DNA from: Hymenobacter sp. DG25B | Lineage (GTDB): Bacteria; Bacteroidota; Bacteroidia; Cytophagales; Hymenobacteraceae | NCBI RefSeq assembly: GCF_000801315.1 | Contig: NZ_CP010054.1 | Coordinates: 2,604,001-2,668,000 of the forward strand | Length of the DNA: 64,000 nucleotides | Reading direction: 5' to 3' | Part shown: positions 35,451 to 44,124 of the stretch, piece by piece | How the letters are laid out: every line of letters begins with the position of its first letter | Position numbering within the stretch: the first letter of the stretch is position 1 | Made by a program: the position numbers and the translations under genes | Notes under the pieces: model-generated | The model's database searches: none | Seen by the model: only the letters and a program-made list of their open reading frames with translations | Told to the model about the DNA's origin: nothing

Positions 35451-35987
35451 GTGAAAAAGGACGCACAATTTGATTTGGCCATTGCCAAGCTCGCGCTTAA
35501 GACGCACCCGTTTGCGTTTGAGCTCGACCGTGCGTTTTTCGAGCGGTTTGAGCAGAACATTATTCAGGATGGCAACCTGCACGTAGATCTGGCCCTGACC
35601 AAGACCGAGCGGGTGCTGACCCTGGATTTTCACATTAAAGGCACTGTGAAGCTGATCTGCGACCGGAGCCTCGACGAGTTTGATTACCCCATTGACGTGC
35701 AGCAGCAACTGCTGGTGCGCTACGGCGATACGGTGACCGAGCTGGACGATAATGTGCTGCAGATTACCCCGGAGACGCAAACGCTGCCCATTGCCGAGCA
35801 TCTCTTCGATTACATTGCCTTGGCCGTGCCTATGAAGAAGCTGCACCCGCGCTTCCAGAATGAGCCCGATGAAAACCCCGATGCCGACAGCACCTTTATC
35901 TTCAGCACCCGCTCGCAGGACGCGCCGGATGACGATGATGAGGATACTACGGACCCACGGTGGAACGCCCTGCGCAACCTCAACTAA
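35451..35987 (+). CDS. DUF177 (YceD) family protein
   Basis: A 178-residue protein of the DUF177/YceD family, which is almost always encoded directly before rpmF and has been linked to 23S rRNA processing or ribosome assembly. The conserved core is LTLDFHIKGTVKLICDRSLDEFDYPID, although the usual second zinc-binding Cys is not seen. The C-terminus is highly acidic (DAPDDDDEDTTD). GTG at 35451 is chosen because an upstream TTG at 35427 lies inside the promoter element. It starts the cluster rpmF-plsX-fabH-efp-accB-accC. Confidence 0.85.
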   Translation: MKKDAQFDLAIAKLALKTHPFAFELDRAFFERFEQNIIQDGNLHVDLALTKTERVLTLDFHIKGTVKLICDRSLDEFDYPIDVQQQLLVRYGDTVTELDDNVLQITPETQTLPIAEHLFDYIALAVPMKKLHPRFQNEPDENPDADSTFIFSTRSQDAPDDDDEDTTDPRWNALRNLN

Positions 35988-36033
35988 GTTTTCAATCGAT
36001 TTTTTCTTCGTTTTTTTCTTTTGACTTTTACCC

Positions 36034-36255
36034 ATGGCACATCCTAAGCGGCGCACCTCCAAAACCCGTCGCGACAAGCGTCGCACCCACCAGAACCTTA
36101 CCCCCAAGGCCATTTCTATCTGCAACACCACCGGTGAGTTGCACCTGCGTCACAAAGCCTATGTGGTGGACGGCGACCTGTACCTGCACGGCAAAGTAGC
36201 TATCAAAGGGTACGCTCCCGTTGCTACCGCCGCCGCTGCTCCCGACGAAGAATAG
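36034..36255 (+). CDS. rpmF: 50S ribosomal protein L32
   Basis: A 73-residue ribosomal protein L32 beginning MAHPKRRTSKTRRDKRR, the typical basic tail. The CxxC pairs of zinc-binding L32 are absent (a single Cys in SICNTTGELHL), so this is the zinc-independent form. The C-terminal extension is rich in Ala and acidic residues. It lies between DUF177 and plsX, the usual order. Confidence 0.95.
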   Translation: MAHPKRRTSKTRRDKRRTHQNLTPKAISICNTTGELHLRHKAYVVDGDLYLHGKVAIKGYAPVATAAAAPDEE

Positions 36256-36329
36256 CCCACCGCTCTCCTTCGTTTTGCCGGCCCCAAGCCGGAGTGCTCT
36301 CCCGACCATAGACCCTTGAACTTTCGTAC

Positions 36330-37271
36330 ATGAAGATAGCCCTGGACGCAATGGGGGGCGATTTTGCTCCTCAGGCTGCCGTCGACGGCGCGGTGCTGGC
36401 CGCTGAAAAGCTGGCCGGCAAAGCTCAGATTGTGCTTATTGGCCAGGAAGATGCCGTGCGGCCCCTGCTTGAAAAGCATGGGCCCGCGGCTGCCAGCCTT
36501 ATCCTCGTTTCTGCTTCGCAGATAATTGAGATGGGCGAACATCCGGCCAAAGCCTACCAGCAAAAGCAGGACTCCAGTATTGCCGTGGGCTACCGGATGT
36601 TGCATGCCGGCGAGGTAGAAGCCTTTTGTTCAGCAGGCAACACGGGCGCTATGCTGGTGGGAGCCATGTTCAGTGTAAAACCCGTTCCGGGGGTACTGCG
36701 GCCCGCCATTGCTAACTTTGTTCCGAAGCTGGCCGGTGGGTTTGGTATTATGCTGGATGTAGGGGCTAATGCCGACTGCAAGCCTGAAATGCTGGAGCAA
36801 TTCGGGGAGCTTGGCTCTTTGTACGCCCAGTACGTGCTGGGTATTGCGCAGCCCAAAGTGGGCCTGATGAACCTGGGTGAGGAAGAAGGCAAGGGCACGG
36901 CCATTATGCAGGCCGCGCATCAATTGCTGAAAGTAAACCCACACCTACACTTCATCGGCAATATTGAAGGACGCGACCTGTTTAATGCCAAGGCAGACGT
37001 AATCGTCTGCGACGGCTATACCGGCAACGTGCTCTTAAAAATGGCCGAGTCGGTGTACGAAATCATGGCGGAGAAGAACATGCATGACCCCTTCTTCGAC
37101 AACTTTAACTACGAAGCTATTGGCGGAAGCCCTATTCTGGGCATCAACGACAATGCTATTATCGGACACGGGGTGAGCACGCCGCAGGCTATCTGTAACA
37201 TGCTCATGCAGGGTTTCCAGATGGCCGATTCCGGCATCTCAGACCAGATTAAAAGCACCTTCAAGTCCTAA
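36330..37271 (+). CDS. plsX: Phosphate acyltransferase PlsX
   Basis: A 313-residue enzyme that converts acyl-ACP to acyl-phosphate, the first step of the PlsX/PlsY phospholipid pathway. Recognisable are the MKIALDAMGGDFAP start, the SIAVGYRML region, and GNVLLKMAES. It is peripheral to the membrane. It forms part of the rpmF-plsX-fabH cluster that couples lipid synthesis to ribosome production in many bacteria. A small hairpin with a T run follows it. Confidence 0.95.
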   Translation: MKIALDAMGGDFAPQAAVDGAVLAAEKLAGKAQIVLIGQEDAVRPLLEKHGPAAASLILVSASQIIEMGEHPAKAYQQKQDSSIAVGYRMLHAGEVEAFCSAGNTGAMLVGAMFSVKPVPGVLRPAIANFVPKLAGGFGIMLDVGANADCKPEMLEQFGELGSLYAQYVLGIAQPKVGLMNLGEEEGKGTAIMQAAHQLLKVNPHLHFIGNIEGRDLFNAKADVIVCDGYTGNVLLKMAESVYEIMAEKNMHDPFFDNFNYEAIGGSPILGINDNAIIGHGVSTPQAICNMLMQGFQMADSGISDQIKSTFKS

Positions 37272-37279
37272 AATGACTA

Positions 37280-37304
37280 AGTCCGGCCCCGGCCGGATTT
37301 TTTC
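37280..37304 (+). terminator. Weak terminator or attenuator between plsX and fabH
   Basis: TCCGGCC (37282-37288) and GGCCGGA (37291-37297) form a short G+C-rich stem followed by TTTTTTCTT. The stem is short, so partial read-through into fabH is likely. Confidence 0.55.
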
Positions 37305-37329
37305 TTAGCTGCGTTTTCTTCTTTTTTCG

Positions 37330-38342
37330 ATGAATATCACTGCTGCCATTACCGGAGTAGGGGCCTATGTCCCTGACTACGTGCTGACCAACAAAGAGCT
37401 CGAGACGATGGTAGATACCAACGACGAGTGGATCTTGAGTCGCACGGGTATCCAGGAGCGCCGCATTCTGAAAGGCGAGAACCAGGGCACTTCGGTTATG
37501 GCTATTAAGGCGGTTCAGCAGTTGCTGGCCAAAACCAATACCAAAGCGGAGGATATTGACCTGCTGATTTGCGCTACTACCACGCCGGACCTGGTTTTTC
37601 CGGCCACGGCCAATATCATTTCGGCGGCCATTGGCGCCACCAAGTCGTTTAGCTTTGATATGCAGGCCGCCTGCTCCGGCTTTTTGTATGCCCTGGCTAC
37701 CGGAGCACAGTTTATCAAAACCGGCACCTATAAAAAGGTGATTGTAGTAGGCGCCGACAAGATGTCGAGCATCATTGACTACACGGACCGCTCTACCTGC
37801 ATCATCTTCGGCGACGGTGCCGGCGCGGTCTTGCTGGAGCCAAATACCGAAGGCCTGGGCCTGCTGGATCAGGAGCTGCATTCTGACGGCAACGGCGAGC
37901 CTTTCCTGCACCAGAAAGCCGGTGGCAGCCGCCGCCCCCTTCCCTGGAAACCGTGCAGAACCGGGAGCATTACGTATATCAGGAAGGCGCTACGGTGTTT
38001 AAGTTTGCCGTGAAGAACATGGCCGACGTGGCTGCCCAGGTAATGGAGCGCAACCACCTCTCCCATCAGGATGTAGCTTGGCTGGTACCGCACCAGGCTA
38101 ATAAGCGCATTATTGATGCTACCGCCCACCGTATGGGCGTAGGCCCGGAAAAAGTGATGCTCAACATTCACAAGTACGGCAACACCACCAACGGTACCCT
38201 CCCGCTTTGTCTGGCCGACTACGAACAGCAGCTGCACAAAGGCGACAACCTGATTCTGGCAGCCTTCGGGGGCGGCTTCACTTGGGGTTCCATCTACCTT
38301 AAGTGGGCCTACGACCCTAAACCCATCCCGCAAAACGCCTGA
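37330..38342 (+). pseudogene. fabH: 3-oxoacyl-ACP synthase III (FabH), frameshifted
   Basis: FabH starts fatty-acid synthesis by condensing an acyl-CoA primer with malonyl-ACP. Two frames together encode the full protein of about 337 residues. Frame one (37330 onward) runs to the [18 protein letters not shown] segment and carries the nucleophile Cys115 in MQAACSGF. A second frame then continues with [16 protein letters not shown], the His in [10 protein letters not shown] and the Asn in HKYGNTTNG. The shift falls in the run of five C at 37935-37939; a sixth C would restore one frame reading [15 protein letters not shown]. Both halves are well conserved, so a sequence error or very recent mutation is more likely than old decay. 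No second fabH lies in the window. Confidence 0.9.
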
Positions 38343-38390
38343 TTCTAGTGGCTCTCCCGCGGAAAACTTCTATACTTGCACCCGCTTCTG

Positions 38391-38482
38391 TTCAGAATTA
38401 CAAATTATGACGGTGGCAGCCGACCGCTTGCTTATCTCCCCAACCACTCATAATTCCTGATTCTGAATTCCTACCTCAGAAT
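38391..38482. repeat. AATTC-type repeat region between fabH and efp
   Basis: Short inverted pieces CAGAATTACAAATTATGA and TCATAATTCCTGATTCTGAA flank 40 bases, followed by another CAGAATT. They resemble the longer element at 39580-39677 and appear to be a degraded copy. A TATACTTGCA stretch just upstream (38370) may be the efp promoter. Confidence 0.55.
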
Positions 38483-38490
38483 TTACTACC

Positions 38491-39054
38491 ATGGCCACAA
38501 CCGCAGATTTTCGCAACGGGCTCGTCCTGAACTACAACGGCGACCTGCACGTCATTACCGAATTCCAGCACGTGAAGCCCGGCAAAGGTCCGGCTTTCGT
38601 TCGGACCAAGCTTCGTAACATCAAAACGGGTCGGGTAATCGACAATACCTTTAACGCCGGCGTGAAAGTGGAAACTGCCCGCGTAGAGCAGCGCCCCCAC
38701 CAGTACCTGTTCAAGGATGAATACGGCTACACCTTCATGGATAATGAGACCTTTGAGCAGGTAGTGCTGCCCGAAGCTATGGTGCCCTTTGCTGATCTGA
38801 TGAAGGAAGGCCAGCTGGTAACCATCCTGTTCCACGCCGAAACGGAACAGCCCCTCACGGCCGAGCTGCCCACCACCGTGGAGCTGGTGGTAACCTACAC
38901 GGAGCCCGGCCTGCGTGGCGACACGGCCACCAACACCCTAAAGCCCGCCACCGTGGAAACCGGGGCCCGCATCCAGGTGCCGTTGTTTATTGATACCGAC
39001 ACTAAAATCCGCATCAAGACCAGCGACTACTCCTATGTCGAAAGAGTTAAATAA
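38491..39054 (+). CDS. efp: Translation elongation factor P
   Basis: A 187-residue EF-P that binds between the P and E sites and relieves stalling at polyproline stretches. The three beta domains are present, including the loop [12 protein letters not shown], whose lysine is the position modified in some bacteria, and the C-terminal signature [24 protein letters not shown] end. It overlaps or nearly abuts accB. No modification enzymes are seen nearby. Confidence 0.96.
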   Translation: MATTADFRNGLVLNYNGDLHVITEFQHVKPGKGPAFVRTKLRNIKTGRVIDNTFNAGVKVETARVEQRPHQYLFKDEYGYTFMDNETFEQVVLPEAMVPFADLMKEGQLVTILFHAETEQPLTAELPTTVELVVTYTEPGLRGDTATNTLKPATVETGARIQVPLFIDTDTKIRIKTSDYSYVERVK

Positions 39055-39082
39055 GCAGCCGAAACAGCCAGCCGACCCGCCC

Positions 39083-39574
39083 ATGAAAGCCAAAGAACTC
39101 CAGGACCTCATTGATTTTATTGCCAAGTCAGGTCTGAACAAAGTCAATATCGAAACCGAGGAGTTCAAAATCTCGGTGCAGCGTGAGCCTAACACGAAAG
39201 TGGTAGCCGGCACGATGGCTGCGCCAGCGGCCCCCGCTCCCCAGGCCGCCGCGCCCGCTGCCCCGGTAGCGGCTGCTGCCCCCGCTCCTGCTGCCGCACC
39301 CGCCGCTGCTGCCGCCCCCGAGGCCGGTGGCAACTATGTGCCCCTGAAAGCGCCCATGATTGGCACTTTCTACCGCAGCAGCAGCCCGGAAACCCCGGCT
39401 TTTGTGCAGGTAGGCGACCTGGTGGAAAAAGGCCAGGTGATCTGCATCATCGAAGCCATGAAGCTCTTCAACGAAATTGAAGCCGAGCTGTCAGGCCGCG
39501 TGGTGAAAGCCATGGTAGAAAATGCTTCGCCCGTGGAGTTCGACCAGCCGTTGTTCCTCATCGAGCCGATGTAA
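39083..39574 (+). CDS. accB: Biotin carboxyl carrier protein of acetyl-CoA carboxylase
   Basis: A protein of about 163 residues that carries biotin between the carboxylase and transferase parts of acetyl-CoA carboxylase. The N-terminal domain (MKAKELQDLIDFIAKSGL) is followed by a long Ala/Pro linker (about 50-85) and the biotinyl domain, with biotinylated Lys127 in EAMKLFNEIE. ATG at 39083 matches the family start; an ATG at 39035 would add 16 residues and overlap efp by 20 bases. It is co-directional with accC, separated by a palindromic element. Confidence 0.93.
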   Translation: MKAKELQDLIDFIAKSGLNKVNIETEEFKISVQREPNTKVVAGTMAAPAAPAPQAAAPAAPVAAAAPAPAAAPAAAAAPEAGGNYVPLKAPMIGTFYRSSSPETPAFVQVGDLVEKGQVICIIEAMKLFNEIEAELSGRVVKAMVENASPVEFDQPLFLIEPM

Positions 39575-39579
39575 TGTTC

Positions 39580-39677
39580 AATTATGAATTCTGAATTCTG
39601 AGTTATGAATTGATAGTGCCATTCAAGGCCGTATTCGATTCCGCTAATTCAGAATTCATAATTCAGAATTCATAATT
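39580..39677. repeat. AATTC-rich palindromic element between accB and accC
   Basis: The left arm (39580-39611, ATTATGAATTCTGAATTCTG) and the right arm (39646-39677, inverted form with AGAATTCATAATT) flank 34 bases. The arms are composed of the 10-11-base unit GAATTCTGAATT / ATTATGAATT. The element is much richer in A and T than the genes and sits inside a likely operon. Confidence 0.75.
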
Positions 39678-39687
39678 CAAAAAAACT

Positions 39688-41031
39688 GTGTTCAAAAAAA
39701 TTCTGATTGCCAACCGGGGCGAAATTGCGCTGCGCATCATTCGCACCTGTAAGGAAATGGGCATCAAAACGGTGGCCGTATACTCCACCGCCGATAAGGA
39801 AAGCCTGCACGTACGCTTCGCCGACGAGGCCGTGTGCATCGGACCGCCTGCCTCTACGCTCTCTTACCTGAATATGCCCAGCCTGATTGCGGCGGCCGAG
39901 ATTACCAACGCCGACGCAATTCACCCGGGCTATGGTTTCCTGTCGGAAAACGCAGAATTCTCGCGCATTTGCCAGGAAAACGGCATTAAGTTCATCGGAG
40001 CTTCGCCCGAGATGATCAACCAGATGGGCGACAAGGCCTCGGCCAAAGCCACTATGATTGCGGCCGGCGTGCCCTGCATTCCCGGCTCCGTGGGCTTGCT
40101 GGACTCCGTTCAGCAGGGTCTGAAAATTGCCGCCAAGATTAAATATCCGGTTATTCTGAAAGCTACGGCCGGCGGTGGCGGACGCGGCATGCGCATCATC
40201 AACTCCGAAGACGAGTTTGAGAAGGCCTGGAATGATGCCCGTACCGAAGCCAAAGCCGCTTTCGGTAACGACGGTATGTACCTGGAAAAATTTGTGGTGG
40301 AGCCCCGCCACATTGAGGTGCAGATTGTAGGCGACCAGTACGGCCGCGTATGCCACCTCTCCGAGCGGGACTGCAGCATTCAGCGCCGCCACCAGAAGCT
40401 GGTGGAAGAAGCTCCTTCGCCGTTCATGACGCCCGAGCTGCGGGAGAAAATGGGCAAAGCGGCCATTGCCGGCGCCAGCTCCATTGGCTATGAAGGCGTA
40501 GGTACCATTGAGTTTCTGGTAGATGCCAACCGGGATTTTTACTTCATGGAGATGAACACCCGGATTCAGGTGGAGCATCCCGTGACGGAGGAAATCATCA
40601 ACTACGACCTCATCAAAGAGCAGATCAAAGTGGCGGCCGGTATCCCGATTTCGGGCCGCAACTACGAGCCGCAGATGCACGCCATGGAGTGCCGCATCAA
40701 CGCCGAGGATCCGCAGAACAACTTCCGCCCTTCGCCCGGCAGAATCACCACGCTGCACATTCCCGGCGGCCACGGCGTGCGCGTAGACACGCACGTGTAT
40801 GCCGGCTACACCATTCCACCCAACTACGACTCCATGATTGCCAAGCTCATTACCGTGGCTCAGACGCGGGAAGAGTGCATTGTGAAGATGAAGCGGGCTT
40901 TGTCGGAGTTTGTGGTAGAAGGCGTAAAAACCACCATCCCCTTCCACCTGAAGCTGATGGATGACGAGCAATTCAAAGCCGGTAATTTCACCACGAAATT
41001 CCTGGAGTCCTTCGACTTCACCACCCTGTAA
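39688..41031 (+). CDS. accC: Acetyl-CoA carboxylase, biotin carboxylase subunit
   Basis: A 447-residue ATP-grasp enzyme that carboxylates the biotin on AccB. Visible are the [14 protein letters not shown] start, the ATP-binding glycine loop in [11 protein letters not shown], and the catalytic [14 protein letters not shown]. The start is a GTG at 39688, immediately after the palindromic element. The carboxyltransferase genes accA and accD are not in the window. A strong terminator follows. Confidence 0.96.
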   Translation: MFKKILIANRGEIALRIIRTCKEMGIKTVAVYSTADKESLHVRFADEAVCIGPPASTLSYLNMPSLIAAAEITNADAIHPGYGFLSENAEFSRICQENGIKFIGASPEMINQMGDKASAKATMIAAGVPCIPGSVGLLDSVQQGLKIAAKIKYPVILKATAGGGGRGMRIINSEDEFEKAWNDARTEAKAAFGNDGMYLEKFVVEPRHIEVQIVGDQYGRVCHLSERDCSIQRRHQKLVEEAPSPFMTPELREKMGKAAIAGASSIGYEGVGTIEFLVDANRDFYFMEMNTRIQVEHPVTEEIINYDLIKEQIKVAAGIPISGRNYEPQMHAMECRINAEDPQNNFRPSPGRITTLHIPGGHGVRVDTHVYAGYTIPPNYDSMIAKLITVAQTREECIVKMKRALSEFVVEGVKTTIPFHLKLMDDEQFKAGNFTTKFLESFDFTTL

Positions 41032-41050
41032 GGATTCGACTTATAGTAAT

Positions 41051-41088
41051 AAAGAAAAGCCCGCCATTTCTGGCGGGCTTTTCTTTTG
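41051..41088. terminator. Bidirectional terminator after accC
   Basis: AAAGAAAAGCCCGCC (from 41051) pairs with its inverse ending about 41086 around a short ATTTCT-type loop; T-rich tails occur on both strands. It serves accC and the convergent pirin gene. Confidence 0.88.
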
Positions 41089-41105
41089 CCTTACTCCAAA
41101 GCGCC

Positions 41106-41824
41106 TTAATAATTGGCTTCTGTGGCGGGCAGGTCAATCAGGATAAATTGAGCGTCTTTGGAAGCCCGGATTTCCAGCACGTGTTCGTCGGTCATGCGGG
41201 CCTGGTCGTTGGGGCCCAGCTCGGTACCGTTCACGTAAATGGTGCCTTGCTTGACGTAGAGAAAAGTGAGGCGAATGGGAAATGTCTTAAACGTGACGGT
41301 CTTTTCCTCGCTCAAATTGCACCAGTAAACGGTTGTGTTGGAGTTCATGTACACCACGTCCTCCAGCACCTTTTGGCCGGAAACCAGTGGGATTAACTCA
41401 TTCTTGGTATCCAGGAAATCAACGTCCTTCTGCTCGTAGCTGGGGGCCAGGCCTTTTTGATTGGGCAGAAACCAGAGCTGATAGATATGCAGGGGCTTGT
41501 CGGAGCGGTTGAACTCGGCGTGCGCCATGCCCGTGCCGGCCGTCATGCGCTGCACTTCGCCTTTGGAGATGGTGGCTTTGTTGCCCATCGTATCCTCGTG
41601 CGTCACTTCCCCTTCCAGTACCAGCGTTACGATTTCCATCTCGGCGTGCGGATGCTGCGGAAAGCCGGAATTGGGGCAATGCTGTCATCATTAAAAACCC
41701 GCAACGGCCCGAACTGCACATTGTTCGCGTCAAAATAATCAGCAAACGAAAACAGGAAATAGCTGCTGAGCCACTGTACCGGGGCCGCATGGTAGCGGTC
41801 GGCGGAGGAAATGTATTTAAGCAT
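41106..41824 (-). pseudogene. Pirin family protein, frameshifted
   Basis: A pirin-like cupin protein encoded in two frames. The N-terminal piece (41824 downward) reads DRYHAAPVQW, then FSFADYFDANNVQFGPLRVFNDDSIAP. The second piece (from 41639 in another frame) continues MEIVTLVLEGEVTHEDTMGN with the cupin core to the stop at 41106. The expected joining segment, PQHPHAEMEIVT, with metal-binding histidines, is readable in the second frame. The break is at a run of four C on the minus strand (41673-41676); a fifth C restores one ORF of about 239 residues. Pirins are iron-binding; some act as quercetinases. The same kind of lesion as in fabH and recQ suggests sequence error. Confidence 0.85.
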
Positions 41825-41914
41825 AGGGATGAGGCTAAGATGATCAAAGGCACTTACGCAGGCCAGGGGCCGGAAGTTAAGTTTATAGGCTCCCCCGATA
41901 TTGCCTTGCGCCGC

Positions 41915-41968
41915 AAACCAAAAACCACGGCCACCTCATTTCCATGAGGTGGCCGTGGTTTTTGGTTT
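41915..41968. terminator. Very long bidirectional terminator
   Basis: A perfect 24-base stem (41915-41938 with 41945-41968), core ACCACGGCCACCTCA, has a 6-base loop. A- and T-rich stem ends give T tracts on both strands. It terminates the LexA/S24-type gene ending at 41991. Confidence 0.9.
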
Positions 41969-41990
41969 AAAACGGATTATAAGGCCCGGT

Positions 41991-42806
41991 CTATACTTTT
42001 TTCATGGTGGTCATCTGCTGCTGCAGGTCCAGCACAATACTGGCGAGGCGGTTCAGCGAGAGGTCGGCAATGGGGAAGGTATTGCTGATGTAGGATTTGG
42101 CTTCCCAGATTTCCACTACATCCTCCACGTCGATTTCGTAGGGCGAGTACACGGGGTTATCGGAGTGCAGGGCCAGCATGGCGGCATCTTTCAGGCGGTT
42201 GAATACCCGCTTAAAGACAATACCTTCCTTGCTGCTCACTACAATGCAAGGCGTGCCGTCCTTAATGCTCAGCCAGTCATCTACATAACGGCCGACAATC
42301 ACCGTACCAGAGGCAATGGGAAGCATAGAGTCGCCGCTGATTTCGAAGGCCCGGTAGGTGCCGTTTGTACCCAGCATGGGCAGACGGAATTTGGGCAGCT
42401 CTTCTAAATATTCCGGGTCGGCATAACCGTTGAGGTAGCCGGCACTGGCTTTCAGGGGCACCAGCTCTATGTTTTCGTTCTGATCTTTGTCTACCGTGAG
42501 AGCCAGGATGCGCAGGTTGCCGCCGGGCCGGGTAGCCGATGCATCCAGCGCGGGAGCGGCATTCTGGTTCTGCATCTGCAGCAGAGCGGCTTTCGCATTC
42601 TTTTTCTTGCTAAAGTCGGTGGTAACCAGCGCATCCAGCGTGATACCGAACAGCCGGGCCATGTTTACCAAGGTGGTTAGCTTGGGCTCGGCGCGCCCTT
42701 CTTCGTAGGCCCCCACCAAAGAACGTTTTATACCTAGCTTTTCAGCCATCTGCGCTTGCGTCAGGGCTAATTCACGCCGCCAGAACTTAAGATTTGTGTT
42801 GATCAT
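41991..42806 (-). CDS. XRE-family repressor with S24 (LexA-like) peptidase domain
   Basis: A 271-residue regulator. An XRE helix-turn-helix (about 5-60: LTQAQMAEKLGIKRSLVGAYEEGRAEPKL) is joined by a linker to an S24 peptidase-like domain. Ser160 in SGDSMLPI and Lys199 in GIVFKRV are the catalytic pair positions, and Ala122-Gly123 in KASAGYLNGY fits a self-cleavage site. RecA-stimulated self-cleavage as in LexA or CI is therefore possible, but no SOS or prophage genes adjoin it. Three TACTAA repeats upstream (42864-42914) may be its operator. Confidence 0.88.
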   Translation of the reverse strand: MINTNLKFWRRELALTQAQMAEKLGIKRSLVGAYEEGRAEPKLTTLVNMARLFGITLDALVTTDFSKKKNAKAALLQMQNQNAAPALDASATRPGGNLRILALTVDKDQNENIELVPLKASAGYLNGYADPEYLEELPKFRLPMLGTNGTYRAFEISGDSMLPIASGTVIVGRYVDDWLSIKDGTPCIVVSSKEGIVFKRVFNRLKDAAMLALHSDNPVYSPYEIDVEDVVEIWEAKSYISNTFPIADLSLNRLASIVLDLQQQMTTMKKV

Positions 42807-42863
42807 CGCAAATAGGAGCCGGGGAATAAGGTCAGTATCAGCAGGTTATTCGGCTCGTGAAAA

Positions 42864-42914
42864 TACTAACAAAGATCGGTGTTTACTAATTCATTTAGCG
42901 TAATTTTTTACTAA
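42864..42914. promoter_or_regulatory. Triple TACTAA repeat, candidate operator
   Basis: TACTAA occurs at 42864-42869, 42884-42889 and 42909-42914, spaced 20 and 25 bases, in an AT-rich stretch 58-108 bases upstream of the S24-type repressor start. The two-helical-turn spacing suggests protein binding on one DNA face. Autoregulation is inferred. Confidence 0.45.
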
Positions 42915-43016
42915 TATTTTTTGACAGAATGCCACGCATCTGAAGCAGGCCATCAGTAGGAAAAAGCAGGTTTTGCCTACTGGTGACCCGTTTAGCTTTT
43001 CAGGATGAATCCTCCC

Positions 43017-43994
43017 TTAGCTACGCACTACCCCAAAACGGGCGCCTTTGCTATCCAGAATAATAGTGCGGGTGCTGAAAGGCTCGTTGCCCAGCATGCC
43101 GCCCATTCCGGAAAAGCGCATCATCAGCTGCTGTGTCATGCTGGTGCCTTCTATGTGGGTAACCTTCTGTAGGGGCACCTCACTCTGGCCCATCTGCAGG
43201 GCAGCGGCAGTGGGAACGGTGTGGGCCGTGAGGGTGCGGCCAAATGAATTCACGTTGACCGTGTGCGCCGGAGCGCCGGGCATAGCCAGCTTTTCCCAGT
43301 TATCCCGGCTGGTTAGCAGGGAAAAGGCGCTGGTGCCGGAGTCAAACATCAGCTGCTGTGATTCGCCCTGCATGCCTACCGTCAGCAAAATGCGGCGGTC
43401 GGTGAAGGCCATGGGCACAAAATCGGTTTGCGCTATCAGGTTATTCGGCACGTTGGCTACTAGGTTAAACCGGCGCTGGCCGTAATCCAGAATCAGGGCG
43501 CGGCCATCCAACACATCGGTGCCCAGGGTGCCAATGATGAAGGGCGCCGTGGTATCGGCGGGCATAGTGACCATGCCCATGGGTAATACTTTCAGCTTGC
43601 GGGCCTGCACTTTGCCTTCACCAATAGTGAAACCGAAGTTGCGAACGGTATCGGGTGCCAGCCGGAAGCTGGTACGGGTGGCGGGGTAACGCGCCTGCAA
43701 AGCCGCCAGCGGTTTCTCATACAGCACGGAATATGGTGCGCCCGTATCAAACTGAAGGTAGCAGGTGCGGGGGCAGTTGGCCAGCCTAACGGGCACCAGC
43801 ACGGCGGCGTGCGGCATGGCGCGCTTACTCATGGTATCGGCCAGCCATACAAAGGAGGTGGCGGCCGGCAGTCCGGTTACGGTGAGCTGATTGGCAGGAG
43901 CGGCGAACCTCTGACGGGCATAAAAATAACCGCCAATACCGCTGATGAGTAGGAATACCAGAACCGAAAACAGGATTTTGAAGAACAGTTTCAT
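43017..43994 (-). CDS. Membrane-anchored protein with two aspartic-protease-like motifs
   Basis: A 325-residue protein with one N-terminal membrane helix (about 6-23) and an exported body. Two retropepsin-like motifs are seen: FDTG with Asp83 (QFDTGAPYSVLY) and FDSG with Asp218 (MFDSGTSAFSLL). Strands before Asp170 (IIGTLGTDVLDGRALILD) are typical of retropepsin-like folds. Retropepsin-like bacterial proteins normally have one motif per chain and dimerise; two motifs suggest a pepsin-like two-lobed arrangement. Proteolysis is not proven. ATG at 43994 is chosen because the TTG at 44027 lies in a -7 element. Confidence 0.7.
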   Translation of the reverse strand: MKLFFKILFSVLVFLLISGIGGYFYARQRFAAPANQLTVTGLPAATSFVWLADTMSKRAMPHAAVLVPVRLANCPRTCYLQFDTGAPYSVLYEKPLAALQARYPATRTSFRLAPDTVRNFGFTIGEGKVQARKLKVLPMGMVTMPADTTAPFIIGTLGTDVLDGRALILDYGQRRFNLVANVPNNLIAQTDFVPMAFTDRRILLTVGMQGESQQLMFDSGTSAFSLLTSRDNWEKLAMPGAPAHTVNVNSFGRTLTAHTVPTAAALQMGQSEVPLQKVTHIEGTSMTQQLMMRFSGMGGMLGNEPFSTRTIILDSKGARFGVVRS

Positions 43995-44024
43995 AGGGCA
44001 GTGAGCTGGGTGATTTGATTGGGT

Positions 44025-44032
44025 CAAAACTA
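44025..44032 (-). promoter_or_regulatory. Candidate -7 element for the aspartic-protease-like gene
   Basis: On the minus strand this reads TAGTTTTG, an exact TAnnTTTG match 30 bases upstream of the ATG at 43994. No exact -33 TTTG is seen. Confidence 0.4.
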
Positions 44033-44124
44033 CCCGCTCTCCTACCCCAAGTCGTGCGCCATTATCCCGCCATTTCTACGCCATTCATCTTATCAATATA
44101 TAATACAGGCAGTTACATTTGACC

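Noticed and set aside
37935..37939. Programmed -1 frameshifting in fabH
   Set aside because: The C run is not a typical slippery heptamer, no downstream pseudoknot is apparent, and the same single-C lesion recurs in two unrelated genes.
41991..42806. Prophage repressor marking an integrated phage
   Set aside because: No integrase, structural or replication genes and no attachment-site repeats are nearby; flanking genes are ordinary chromosomal ones.
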